From Methylobacter sp. (GTDB lineage: Bacteria > Pseudomonadota > Gammaproteobacteria > Methylococcales > Methylomonadaceae): 64,000 bases of DNA. The DNA lies in the NCBI RefSeq assembly GCF_004322395.1, contig NZ_SCTW01000009.1, positions 1 through 64,000 of the forward strand, in the 5' to 3' direction. The position numbers were made by a program, and so were the translations under genes. Positions 54,908 through 63,476 of the stretch are shown piece after piece. Numbering within the stretch: position 1 is the stretch's first letter; the number at the start of each line of letters is the position of its first letter. The notes below the pieces were generated by a model. The model was not told the DNA's origin and did not search any database. It saw only the letters and a list, made by a program, of their open reading frames with translations.

Positions 54908-56911
54908 TTACGACAACATTGTTTTCAAGTGCGCCAGACTCGCTTTGCCGCGCTCTTTAATAACTTCCGGGGCCAGCTGTTTTTTGTTGACCCATTCCAG
55001 GTCGTCTTCGGGCAATTCGCTCAAAAACCGGCTGGGCTCGCATTCGGCGACTTCGCCGTATCGTTTGCGATGGGTGCAGTAGCTGAACGTGCAGGTGCGC
55101 TGGGCGCGGGTGATGCCGACGTAGGCCAGACGGCGTTCTTCTTCTATGTTGTCGGTTTCGATGCTGTTTTGATGGGGCAGGATATTTTCTTCAATGCCGA
55201 TCAAAAACACATGCGGAAATTCCAATCCTTTGGCGGCATGCAGGGTCATCAGGCTGACCTGGTCGCTGGCTTCGTCTTCCTGGCTGCGTTCCAATATGTC
55301 CATCAGCATGATTTTGGCGACGATTTCCGCCAACGGCTTTTGGCCGTCGGTTTCTTTATCGGCAATGCGTTTTAGCCATTCGATCAGTTCGTAGACATTT
55401 TTTAGCTTGCGGTCGGCGGAGTCCTTGGTTTTGCTTTCTTCCTGCAAATACTGCGGATAACCGATTTGGTCGATGAACTGTTCGATAACCGCAAAGGTAT
55501 CGCCGCGCTCGATACGGTCTGCGGTATCGATGACCCAGTCGCGGAATTTTGTCAGCCGGTGCATGGCTTTTTCGGACAGTTTTTGGCTCAAGCCGAATTC
55601 GGCGCTGGCCGCAAACAGGCTGATATGCCGCTCATTGGCATACGCGCCGAGCTTTTCCAAGGTGCTCGGGCCGATTTCGCGCTTCGGGGTATTAATCACG
55701 CGCAAAAACGCTGCATCGTCGTCCTGATTAACGAACAAGCGCAGGTAACCGAGGATGTCCTTGATTTCCGAATAGGCAAAAAACGAGGTGCTGCCGCTGA
55801 TGAAATACGGGATGTTGTTTTCCCGAAGGCCTTTCTCAAACAAGCGGGACTGATGGTTGCCGCGATACAAAATCGCATAATCCTGGTAATTGCTGCCGGT
55901 CTTGAATTTATGGTGAATGATCTCGGACACAATCTGCTGGGCTTCGATCTGCTCGTCTTTATGACTTAAAACCCGCAGCGGATCGCCGTAACCCAGCTCG
56001 CTCCACAGCCGTTTTTCAAAGGCATGAGGATTGTTGGCGATCAGCTGGTTGGCGACTTTAAGGATGCGCCCGGTGGAGCGGTAATTTTGCTCCAGTTTGA
56101 TGACTTGCAGGCGGGCGTAGTCTTTTTGCAACTGCGCCAGATTTTCCGGCTGCGCACCGCGCCAGGCATAAATGGATTGATCGTCGTCGCCGACCACGGT
56201 AAACCGGCCCAAGTTGCCGGCGATCAAACGCACCAACTGGTATTGGGTGATATTGGTATCCTGGTATTCATCGACCAGCAAATAGCGGATCTTGTTTTGC
56301 CACTTTTCCAGGATGGCTGGGTATTGTTGAAACAGCAGCACCGGCAACAGAATCAAGTCATCGAAATCGACCGCATTGTAGGCTTTTAAACTGCGAGTGT
56401 AGTCGATGTACAGATTGGCCGACGGGTATTCGTTGGCTTTAGCGATGGACACGGATTGCTCCGGCGTGACAAAGGCGTTTTTCCATTGGCCGATTTGCCG
56501 GGCATAGCTATCGACGTTATCGATGTCGCAATCTTTTGCGCCGTGGCTGATTAAGTTGCGCAGCAGCGTGTATTTGTCTTGCTCATCAAACAGCGTAATT
56601 CCGGTTTTATAGCCCAGCGTCTTGGATTCCGCCCGCAAGATATCCAGACCCAGAGAATGAAAGGTCGAAACCCGCAGGCCGCGTTGTTGCTTGTCGTCCA
56701 GCAATTTGGACACCCGGCTTTTCATTTCCCGGGCGGCTTTATTGGTGAAGGTCACCGCCGCAATATGCCGCGCAGGTAGGCCTTGCTTGACCAGATAAGC
56801 AATTTTTTCGGTGATCACCCGTGTCTTGCCGCTGCCTGCTCCGGCCAGCACCAATAAGGGATGATCAATCGCTTTGACAGCGGCTTGCTGTTGAGGGTTT
56901 AGTTTGGACAT
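54908..56911 (-). CDS. rep: ATP-dependent DNA helicase Rep
   Basis: A 667-residue UvrD/Rep superfamily 1 helicase that moves with the fork and removes obstacles. Motif I AGAGSGKT (about 22-29), Ia FTNKAAREMK, II DEYQDTN, III GDDDQSIYAWRGA, IV QNYRSTGRIL, V LMTLHAAKGLEF and VI VGITRAQ are intact. SGSTSFFAYSEIKDILGYLR and the length favour Rep over UvrD. Minus strand, 33 bases after the tRNA-Arg gene. Confidence 0.95.
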   Translation of the reverse strand: MSKLNPQQQAAVKAIDHPLLVLAGAGSGKTRVITEKIAYLVKQGLPARHIAAVTFTNKAAREMKSRVSKLLDDKQQRGLRVSTFHSLGLDILRAESKTLGYKTGITLFDEQDKYTLLRNLISHGAKDCDIDNVDSYARQIGQWKNAFVTPEQSVSIAKANEYPSANLYIDYTRSLKAYNAVDFDDLILLPVLLFQQYPAILEKWQNKIRYLLVDEYQDTNITQYQLVRLIAGNLGRFTVVGDDDQSIYAWRGAQPENLAQLQKDYARLQVIKLEQNYRSTGRILKVANQLIANNPHAFEKRLWSELGYGDPLRVLSHKDEQIEAQQIVSEIIHHKFKTGSNYQDYAILYRGNHQSRLFEKGLRENNIPYFISGSTSFFAYSEIKDILGYLRLFVNQDDDAAFLRVINTPKREIGPSTLEKLGAYANERHISLFAASAEFGLSQKLSEKAMHRLTKFRDWVIDTADRIERGDTFAVIEQFIDQIGYPQYLQEESKTKDSADRKLKNVYELIEWLKRIADKETDGQKPLAEIVAKIMLMDILERSQEDEASDQVSLMTLHAAKGLEFPHVFLIGIEENILPHQNSIETDNIEEERRLAYVGITRAQRTCTFSYCTHRKRYGEVAECEPSRFLSELPEDDLEWVNKKQLAPEVIKERGKASLAHLKTMLS

Positions 56912-56983
56912 TGATGATTTAGCTTATGCTGGAACAGAATGCTGTTTCACTTACGATAGCGGTGGCTTCTTGTAGAAAGTATA

Positions 56984-57280
56984 TCAATCGGGCTTTATAT
57001 TCCAGCTCTGCAAGTCTTGTCGCTTATGCACGATAGTTAAAATATAAACTTGCTCATTCTTTACTTCATAAATAATACGATACGAATAGAGTGATAACTC
57101 TCGTATATTTTTATCTTCCATTTCCGGCACTACGCGGCCCATATTGGGTAAGCCGCTTAAAATGCCGGTTTTCTCTCGAATATCTTGAGCAACCTTTTTA
57201 GCGTAATGCTTGGAGTCGTTAGCGATATAATCATAAATAGCACGAAGATCAGTCTTGGCGATTTCCGACCAAATCACCAT
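56984..57280 (-). CDS. parE-like: RelE/ParE-family toxin
   Basis: A 98-residue toxin candidate: VIWSEIAKTDLRAIYDYIAN, LSGLPNMGRVVPEM, LSLYSYRIIYEV and TIVHKRQDL. ParE-type toxins inhibit gyrase, RelE types cleave mRNA; the RxxYRI-type C-terminal pattern and IVHKRQ favour ParE. It overlaps the upstream antitoxin gene by seven bases, the standard toxin-antitoxin arrangement. Intact in frame, so potentially active if expressed. Confidence 0.88.
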   Translation of the reverse strand: MVIWSEIAKTDLRAIYDYIANDSKHYAKKVAQDIREKTGILSGLPNMGRVVPEMEDKNIRELSLYSYRIIYEVKNEQVYILTIVHKRQDLQSWNIKPD

Positions 57281-57453
57281 GAATCAATTTCCCGCTTCAG
57301 ATCTTCACTACTTAAAACTCGTTGTTGTTCGACAGCCTGTTGCGCTTTTTGAATTTTATCCACGACATAGAGTTGATACATGATTTCGTCTATATCGGCA
57401 TCTTCAGGTAGCTTGTTTATAGTATTAAGGGCTGCTTGTTTAACAGCTAGCAT
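57274..57453 (-). CDS. Antitoxin partner of the ParE-type toxin
   Basis: A 59-residue acidic protein (MLAVKQAALNTINKLPEDAD, IDEIMYQLYVVDKI, then SSEDLKREIDSW) immediately upstream of and overlapping the toxin gene. GAGGTGCGCC precedes the ATG. Small acidic partners of this type bind the toxin through their C-terminal helix and repress the operon. I do not assign a DNA-binding fold; the pairing rests on position and overlap. Confidence 0.75.
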   Translation of the reverse strand: MLAVKQAALNTINKLPEDADIDEIMYQLYVVDKIQKAQQAVEQQRVLSSEDLKREIDSW

Positions 57454-57518
57454 GGCGCACCTCGATAAAGTTTTGATTGAATCAATATGAGAATCTACAT
57501 TCTACACAGTACAACGTA

Positions 57519-59030
57519 TTAAACACTACGATCCAGTTTACGATAACCAATCGCCTCGCTTAAATGCGTGGTTTCTATATTTTCCGATTGGGCAAGGTCG
57601 GCAATGGTACGCGCCAATTTCAAAATCCGGTGATAGGCTCGATGCGATAGGCCGAATTTATCCATCGCCTGCTCTAAAATCCGGTGGCTCGTTTCGGACA
57701 GCACGCATAATTGTTTAACTTCTTTGGCTGTCAGCGCCGAATTGGCTTTGCCGCTACGTGCTACGGCCAAGTTGCGAGCCGCAACCACGCGCTCTCTGAT
57801 TTGTTCGCTGCTTTCTTCGCCGTCCGGCGAACCTTTGCGCAACACTTCGTGCGAAATTCTGGGCACTTCCAGATGCATGTCGATACGATCCAGTAATGGC
57901 CCTGACACTCTTGCTCGGTAGCGCATCACCTGCTCGGACGTGCAATGACAACGGCCCGAAGCATCACCCAGAAAGCCGCAAGGGCATGGGTTCATCGCCG
58001 CGATCAACTGAAAGCGCGCCGGGAAATCGACTTGCCGGGCGGCGCGAGAAATGGTGATATGCCCGGTCTCCAGCGGCTCCCTTAACACTTCCAGAACTTT
58101 GCGGTCGAATTCCGGAAGCTCATCAAGAAATAAAGTTCCATTATGCGCCAACGAAATTTCACCGGGTCTGGGATTACTACCGCCGCCAACCAAGGCCGCG
58201 GCTGAAGCTGTGTGATGAGGTGCACGATACGGTGGCTTTAGCCAGTTGGCGACATCCAAACCCTGATCGCTAATAGACGCAATCGCTGCGCTTTCCTGCG
58301 CTTGTTGCTCGGTCAATAGCGGCAGGATAGTCGGCAAGCGCGATGCTATCATCGATTTACCGGTGCCGGGCGGCCCCAACATAATCAGGTTATGCGCACC
58401 GGCAGCAGCAATTTCGAAAGCCCTTTTGACGTGGTATTGGCCGTGCACATCGGCAAAGTCTATATCGGCTGCCTTTACGGCCTGCTCTTCCTGCTGAAAC
58501 TCAACCTGTATCAAGTGCTGCCCGGTCAGATGTGAGCAAACTTCCAGCAAATGCATGGCCGGAATGATTTCAATATCCTTGACTAGCGCCGCTTCGGCAG
58601 TATTTTCCTTGGGCAATATCAGTTTTCTGCGGTTGCTGCTTGCTTGTATCGCGATGGGTAACACGCCGTTAATAGACCGCAATTCGCCGCCCAGCGACAA
58701 CTCGCCGACGCACTCGTAGTGGTGAAGATGAGCAACCGGAATCTGTCCGGACGCGGCCAGAATCCCTAACGCGATAGCCAAATCGAATCGTCCGCCTTCC
58801 TTGGGTAAGTCAGCCGGAGCCAGATTGATGGTGATCCGCTGCATAGGAAACTCAAATTTGGAGTTTAATATCGCGCCCCGAACCCGATCCCTGCTTTCTT
58901 TGACCGCCGTTTCCGGCAAGCCGACGATATTAAGCGCCGGCAGGCCGTTGGAAATGTGAACCTCAACGGTGACCAAGGGCGCTTCTATGCCGGAGCGGCC
59001 GCGACTGTAAACAACCGCTAAGGAAGACAT
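57519..59030 (-). CDS. comM: YifB/ComM-family Mg-chelatase-like AAA+ ATPase
   Basis: A 503-residue hexameric helicase that extends branch migration during natural transformation in Haemophilus and Vibrio. N-terminal lon-like S5 fold (LAVVYSRGRSGIEAPLVTVE), Walker A GPPGTGKSM (about 219-227), Walker B LFLDELPEF, zinc-finger-like CPCGFLGDASGRCHC and C-terminal YHRILKLARTIADL. It suggests that the organism can take up DNA, which would help to spread integron cassettes, but competence genes are not in view. ubiK lies 20 bases upstream. Confidence 0.95.
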   Translation of the reverse strand: MSSLAVVYSRGRSGIEAPLVTVEVHISNGLPALNIVGLPETAVKESRDRVRGAILNSKFEFPMQRITINLAPADLPKEGGRFDLAIALGILAASGQIPVAHLHHYECVGELSLGGELRSINGVLPIAIQASSNRRKLILPKENTAEAALVKDIEIIPAMHLLEVCSHLTGQHLIQVEFQQEEQAVKAADIDFADVHGQYHVKRAFEIAAAGAHNLIMLGPPGTGKSMIASRLPTILPLLTEQQAQESAAIASISDQGLDVANWLKPPYRAPHHTASAAALVGGGSNPRPGEISLAHNGTLFLDELPEFDRKVLEVLREPLETGHITISRAARQVDFPARFQLIAAMNPCPCGFLGDASGRCHCTSEQVMRYRARVSGPLLDRIDMHLEVPRISHEVLRKGSPDGEESSEQIRERVVAARNLAVARSGKANSALTAKEVKQLCVLSETSHRILEQAMDKFGLSHRAYHRILKLARTIADLAQSENIETTHLSEAIGYRKLDRSV

Positions 59031-59049
59031 GGCTGCTTTATCCTAAAGC

Positions 59050-59310
59050 CTACATATCTTCTTTGTTTAACAACTGCTGTTCCATTTCGGCGACGCGCTT
59101 TTCCAGGTCTTCGAGTTTCGAGCGAGTTTTTGCTAAAACCAGCTTTTGCACTTCGAACTCTTCGCGGGTCACCAAGTCCAGCTTGCCTAACGCGCCTTGC
59201 AAAATGCCATGGAAGCTTTTTTCAAGATCGTCTTTCAGGGCATTCAAGCCCGGAGGTATCGCGCCAGCCAAACGGTTGGCAATATCGTCAAGGGATTTAG
59301 GATCAAACAT
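59050..59310 (-). CDS. ubiK: Ubiquinone biosynthesis accessory factor UbiK
   Basis: An 86-residue BMFP-family protein. N-terminal amphipathic region IANRLAGAIPPGLNALKDDL and C-terminal coiled coil TRSKLEDLEKRVAEMEQQLL, the exact layout of UbiK/YqiC, which trimerises, binds lipids and assists the Ubi complex in aerobic ubiquinone synthesis. It precedes comM on the same strand, a frequent association. Confidence 0.9.
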   Translation of the reverse strand: MFDPKSLDDIANRLAGAIPPGLNALKDDLEKSFHGILQGALGKLDLVTREEFEVQKLVLAKTRSKLEDLEKRVAEMEQQLLNKEDM

Positions 59311-59363
59311 TAGGGTAATCTCATTTTATTAAAAGGTAGTAGCTTACAAAATAGCACACAAAT

Positions 59364-59494
59364 AACACGGATAAGCACTGAATGAAATGGAATTTAGGCG
59401 CAAGACGAAAGGCGAAAGGTGTTTCTAGCCTTTTGCCTTTCGCCCTTTGCCTTCTTATCCGTTTAAATCCATCTAATTCAGTGTCATCCGTGTT
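59364..59494. mobile_element. Small MITE-like element with imperfect inverted termini
   Basis: AACACGGATAAGCACTGAAT (59364-59383) and ATTCAGTGTCATCCGTGTT (59476-59494) are near-perfect inverse complements, with the same end as the element at 38004. Inside, GGCGAAAGG and CCTTTCGCC form a hairpin akin to the sequence next to the priA tandem repeat. Not coding. Confidence 0.65.
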
Positions 59495-59521
59495 CTACTA
59501 AAGTTAGAGCTGAATATCGAC

Positions 59522-60370
59522 TTATAAATTAAACGCTTTTTTAACAAACTCAGGCTGCGCCAAAGACGCTCTGTGTATATCGACGTTATAGTAAGTTGTA
59601 TCGAACTGCTTGTTTGCGCTATCCGTTTCCCTGAATTTACTCAGATCGCCTTTGCTGGCAATCGTCGCGCTCCACCAGCCGGATGGATACAGGCATTGCG
59701 GAAAGAACAATGTCTGCAAATGACTCAAACCGGCGTTGCTCATTGCGCCGCGCATTTCGCCGATCAGCTTTAAATGATACAGCGCCGATTCGCTTTGCTG
59801 TACGACCATGCCGTTTTCCGACAGACAGGCAAAGCAGTCGCGATAAAACTCTTCGCTGAACAAACCTAAAGCCGGGCCGACCGGGTCGGTGCTGTCAACG
59901 ATAATAATATCCACCGAATTCGGCTCGGCGTCTTTGACCCATTTAATGCCGTCGATAAATTTCAGGTCGGCCCTAGAGTCGTTATTGGATTCGCATAACT
60001 CCGGAAAATAAATTTCCGCCAAGCGCGTTACCCGCTCGTCAATATCAATCTGCACCGCGTGTTCTACCGATGGGTGCTTTAACACTTCCCTTAACGTACC
60101 GCAGTCGCCGCCACCGATAATCCACACTCTTTTTGGATTGGGATGCGTGAACAAAGCCGGATGGCTCATCATTTCATGGTAAAAAAAGTTATCGCGGGTC
60201 GATACCATCGTGCAACCGTCGATTATCATCAGATTACCGAAGGTTTCAGTCTCATAAATTTCAAGGTGTTGAAACTCGGATTGCTCCTCGTGCAGCTTCC
60301 GTTTAATTTTTAGCGAAAAAGCCGAACCGGCGTCTGCGTGCTGCTCGGTAAACCATTCGGATGGGTTCAT
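59522..60370 (-). CDS. speE: Spermidine synthase
   Basis: A 282-residue aminopropyltransferase making spermidine from putrescine and decarboxylated SAM. Motifs VWIIGGGDCGTLREVLKHP, IDIDERVTR, and the catalytic region IIIVDSTDPVGPA. It is divergent from speA with a 90-bp gap, so both ends of the polyamine pathway are controlled from one region. speD and the agmatine-to-putrescine genes are not in the window. Confidence 0.95.
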   Translation of the reverse strand: MNPSEWFTEQHADAGSAFSLKIKRKLHEEQSEFQHLEIYETETFGNLMIIDGCTMVSTRDNFFYHEMMSHPALFTHPNPKRVWIIGGGDCGTLREVLKHPSVEHAVQIDIDERVTRLAEIYFPELCESNNDSRADLKFIDGIKWVKDAEPNSVDIIIVDSTDPVGPALGLFSEEFYRDCFACLSENGMVVQQSESALYHLKLIGEMRGAMSNAGLSHLQTLFFPQCLYPSGWWSATIASKGDLSKFRETDSANKQFDTTYYNVDIHRASLAQPEFVKKAFNL

Positions 60371-60460
60371 AGTGCGTGGATTCCTGAGAAAATAAATGCG
60401 TTAAGATTTCATCATTATATTAGAATTCGGCATCTTTTAGGCATAAAACGGAGTTAAATA

Positions 60461-62299
60461 GTGAATTTAAGTCACAGCAAACCCTGGTCGATCGAGCAGT
60501 CTGCACACACTTATGCAATAGACAACTGGGGACAAGGCTATTTTTCGATCAACGCCGACGGGCATGTCTCGGTAAAGCCCTGCTCCGATAAGGACGTGGT
60601 GTTGGATTTGTACGAAATCGCCCAATCGCTAAACGACAAAAAACTATCCCTGCCTGTGCTGGTGCGGTTTACCGATATTTTAAAAGACCGCGTGAGCCAG
60701 CTGTCACGCGCTTTCCAAAAAGCCTGCATCAATAACGATTATCACGGCAGCTACACGCCGGTTTATCCGATTAAAGTCAATCAGCAACGCAAGGTGGTTG
60801 AAGGCATTTTAGCCGCCGACAACATCGGCCTCGAAGCGGGCAGCAAGCCGGAATTGCTGGCGATTATGGCGCTGTCCAACAAAGGCGTGGTGGTTTGCAA
60901 CGGTTACAAAGATCGCGCTTATATCCGTCTGGCGCTGATCGGCCTGAAAATGGGCCTGAATCTGTACCTGGTCATTGAAAAGCCGCTGGAGCTGGAATTG
61001 ATTATCGAGGAAGCGGCGCGCCTTAATATCAAGCCGCAACTGGGCGTCAGGATCAGGCTGTCCAGTATCAGTGCCGGAAAATGGCAAAACAGCGGCGGCG
61101 AAAAATCCAAATTCGGTTTTCATGCCTATGAAGTGTTGCAGTTGGTTAAGCGCCTTAAGCAAGCCGACTTGCTGGATACTTTAAAACTGATGCACTTCCA
61201 TATGGGTTCGCAAATTGCCAACATTCATGACATCAAAATAGCGCTGAAAGAAGCCGGGCAGTTTTACGTCGAGCTGCACCGTCTGGGCGCTAATGTGAAA
61301 ATCGTCGATGCAGGCGGCGGGCTGGGCGTGGATTACGACGGCAGCCATTCGCGGCGCGAATCGTCGATCAACTACAGCCTGGATGAATACGCCCAGAATA
61401 TCGTGCGCAGTTTTGCCGATATTTGCGCGGAAAAACAGGTGCCGCAGCCGGACATCATCACCGAATCGGGCCGCGCACTGACCGCTCATCATGCGGTGCT
61501 GATCACCAACGTGACCGATATCGAATCGGTTTACACAAACCATGCCGAGCTGCAAGCCCTGCCGGAACCGCACAATCTGGTCGAGCATTATCACGATGCG
61601 CAGTTCGATTTATCGGAAGCCCGAGCCCAATTTACTCAGGACAAACTAAGCATTACCGGACTGGCCGAAGCGGAGAATAACTATGCGCTGCTGTGCCGCC
61701 AGCTTCAGAATAAGCTGAATCCCAATAATCAAAGCGAAGCCACGATATTGCAGGAGCTGAACGAAAAATTGGCCGACAAAGTGTTTTGCAATTTTTCGCT
61801 ATTCCAGTCCATGCCCGACATTTGGGGGATCGATCAAATCTTCCCGATCATGCCGATCCACCGGCTGGACGAGCAGCCCACGCATCGCGCCGTTATCCAG
61901 GATTTGACCTGCGATTCCGACGGCCGCATCGACCAATACGTTGAAGGCCAAAATATTGAACAAACCCTGCCGGTGCATGAAATCGACAGCAAACAGCCGT
62001 ACCTGATCGGCTTTTTCATGCTGGGCGCATACCAGGAAATATTGGGCGACATGCACAACCTGTTTGGCGACACTCACTCGATTAACATAGAACTCGACGA
62101 CAAGGGTTACCATTTTTATGACCTGCATGAAGGCGAACACGTCTCCGATTTGCTCGATTATGTGCATATCAATTGCGAAGACTTGAAAGCCGCCTACCGA
62201 GAAAAACTGGCTAACAGCGATCTTAGCGAACAGCAACGGCAGGAATATGAGCAGGAACTGCTTGCTGGATTGACGTCTTATACTTATCTGGAGAAATAG
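60461..62299 (+). CDS. speA: Biosynthetic arginine decarboxylase
   Basis: A 612-residue PLP enzyme converting arginine to agmatine. The PLP lysine is in YTPVYPIKVNQQRKVVEG (about K103); GLEAGSKPEL and KLMHFHMGSQ line the cofactor barrel; the C-terminal part has QSMPDIWGIDQIFPIMPIHR and LTCDSDGRID with the substrate-site Cys. The start is GTG 60461 with GGAGTT upstream. Paired divergently with speE. Confidence 0.96.
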   Translation: MNLSHSKPWSIEQSAHTYAIDNWGQGYFSINADGHVSVKPCSDKDVVLDLYEIAQSLNDKKLSLPVLVRFTDILKDRVSQLSRAFQKACINNDYHGSYTPVYPIKVNQQRKVVEGILAADNIGLEAGSKPELLAIMALSNKGVVVCNGYKDRAYIRLALIGLKMGLNLYLVIEKPLELELIIEEAARLNIKPQLGVRIRLSSISAGKWQNSGGEKSKFGFHAYEVLQLVKRLKQADLLDTLKLMHFHMGSQIANIHDIKIALKEAGQFYVELHRLGANVKIVDAGGGLGVDYDGSHSRRESSINYSLDEYAQNIVRSFADICAEKQVPQPDIITESGRALTAHHAVLITNVTDIESVYTNHAELQALPEPHNLVEHYHDAQFDLSEARAQFTQDKLSITGLAEAENNYALLCRQLQNKLNPNNQSEATILQELNEKLADKVFCNFSLFQSMPDIWGIDQIFPIMPIHRLDEQPTHRAVIQDLTCDSDGRIDQYVEGQNIEQTLPVHEIDSKQPYLIGFFMLGAYQEILGDMHNLFGDTHSINIELDDKGYHFYDLHEGEHVSDLLDYVHINCEDLKAAYREKLANSDLSEQQRQEYEQELLAGLTSYTYLEK

Positions 62300-62359
62300 G
62301 GTCTGTCCAACATATCATTGATAACAAAGCCGAACAATCCCGAAGCAGACTAAAGTATG

Positions 62360-62365
62360 TATAAT
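62360..62365 (+). promoter_or_regulatory. Predicted -10 element of hicAB
   Basis: TATAAT, 8 bases upstream of the hicA start. No good -35 is seen at 17 bases, so the promoter may rely on extra factors, or the message may start very close to the ATG. Confidence 0.45.
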
Positions 62366-62372
62366 ACACACC

Positions 62373-62555
62373 ATGAATAGCGCGGAACTTATCAAGCGCT
62401 TGCAAAATGACGGCTGGGTTTTGCGGGGCGTCAAAGGCTCGCATCATGTGTTTACGCACCCCGCCAAACCGGGCCATATCAGCGTGCCGCACCCGCGCAA
62501 GGATTTGGGAAACGGACTGGTGAATAAACTATTGAAACAGGCGGATTTGAAATGA
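62373..62555 (+). CDS. hicA: HicA-family mRNA interferase toxin
   Basis: A 60-residue double-stranded RNA-binding-like toxin: ELIKRLQNDGWVLRGVKGSH with the catalytic His in KGSHHVFTHP, and ISVPHPRKDLGNGLVNKLLK. It cleaves mRNA when free of HicB. It overlaps hicB by four bases. Intact and in the normal toxin-first order. Confidence 0.94.
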   Translation: MNSAELIKRLQNDGWVLRGVKGSHHVFTHPAKPGHISVPHPRKDLGNGLVNKLLKQADLK

Positions 62556-62962
62556 GATACCCAATTGCAATTGAACCAGGCGATGAAACCCATGCGTATG
62601 GAGTCGTTGTACCCGACCTACCGGGCTGCTTTTCAGCAGGCGATAGCTTGGACGAGGCAATCGTTAACGCCAAGGAAGCCATCGAATTGTGGATGGAATC
62701 GGTTATCGAGGATGGCAATCCTATTCCAGAGGCCGCGCCCATTGCCAAGCATCAAGCAGACCCCGATTTTGCAGGCTGGATTTGGGCCGTTGTGGAAGTG
62801 GATTTATCCAAACTGTCGGGCAAAGCCAAACGCGTGAATATTACTCTGCCGGAGCGGGTTTTGACTGCGATCGATCAAGCAGCAACGCGTTTTGGAGACA
62901 CCCGTTCCGGCCTGTTAGCGAAAGCGGCCTTGGAATATGTTGAGCGGCACACGTCGGTTTGA
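62552..62962 (+). CDS. hicB: HicB-family antitoxin
   Basis: A 136-residue antitoxin with an N-terminal partial RNase H-like domain (VVVPDLPGCFSAGDSLDEAI) and a C-terminal ribbon-helix-helix DNA-binding domain (KRVNITLPERVLTAIDQAAT). It neutralises HicA and represses the operon. Its translation is coupled to hicA by the ATGA overlap. Confidence 0.94.
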   Translation: MRYPIAIEPGDETHAYGVVVPDLPGCFSAGDSLDEAIVNAKEAIELWMESVIEDGNPIPEAAPIAKHQADPDFAGWIWAVVEVDLSKLSGKAKRVNITLPERVLTAIDQAATRFGDTRSGLLAKAALEYVERHTSV

Positions 62963-63033
62963 TGCACCTGAAACCTTAAACTGCTTGCTGATCGTAATCA
63001 ACAAAGCTCAAATTGAAAGAAGATGGAGACCTT

Positions 63034-63459
63034 ATGACTTCCCTGAAAATCAATCTTGACGACATTATCCAAGCCCTGACCACACGCTTCGATATGGTGG
63101 AAGGGGGCTTTTACTTGGACACCGAAACCGGCGACATCCTGCTCAGTACCGAAGGTCTTGACGAGGGCGACCTGCCTGAAGACCTGGAAGACAATCCGCG
63201 CTATCGCCTGATCGATCCCCTAGCCTCCCATGAATCGTTCCAAATCATGGAAGATTTCGTTGACAGCCTCGGCGATACCAAAGAAGCGGGTAAACTCCAA
63301 GAAGCACTTAACCGCCGCAAACCGTTCCGTCAGTTCAAGGACACTTTGCACGCCCACACGAATTTAAGCGATGCCTGGTACGCGTTCGAGCAGCATGAGT
63401 TGAAGCGTCTGGCCGAGGAATGGCTTGAAGAGAATGGGATTAAGACGGAGTGGGTTTGA
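63034..63459 (+). CDS. UPF0158 family protein
   Basis: A 141-residue acidic protein: LDDIIQALTTRFDMVEGGFY, LDTETGDILL, IDPLASHESFQIMEDFVDSL and FRQFKDTLHAHTNLSDAWYA, characteristic of UPF0158, whose function is unknown. ATG 63034 behind GGAGACC is preferred over an in-frame TTG at 63013. The gene lies in an accessory cluster after hicAB. Confidence 0.85.
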   Translation: MTSLKINLDDIIQALTTRFDMVEGGFYLDTETGDILLSTEGLDEGDLPEDLEDNPRYRLIDPLASHESFQIMEDFVDSLGDTKEAGKLQEALNRRKPFRQFKDTLHAHTNLSDAWYAFEQHELKRLAEEWLEENGIKTEWV

Positions 63460-63476
63460 CTATACAATTACGTGCT

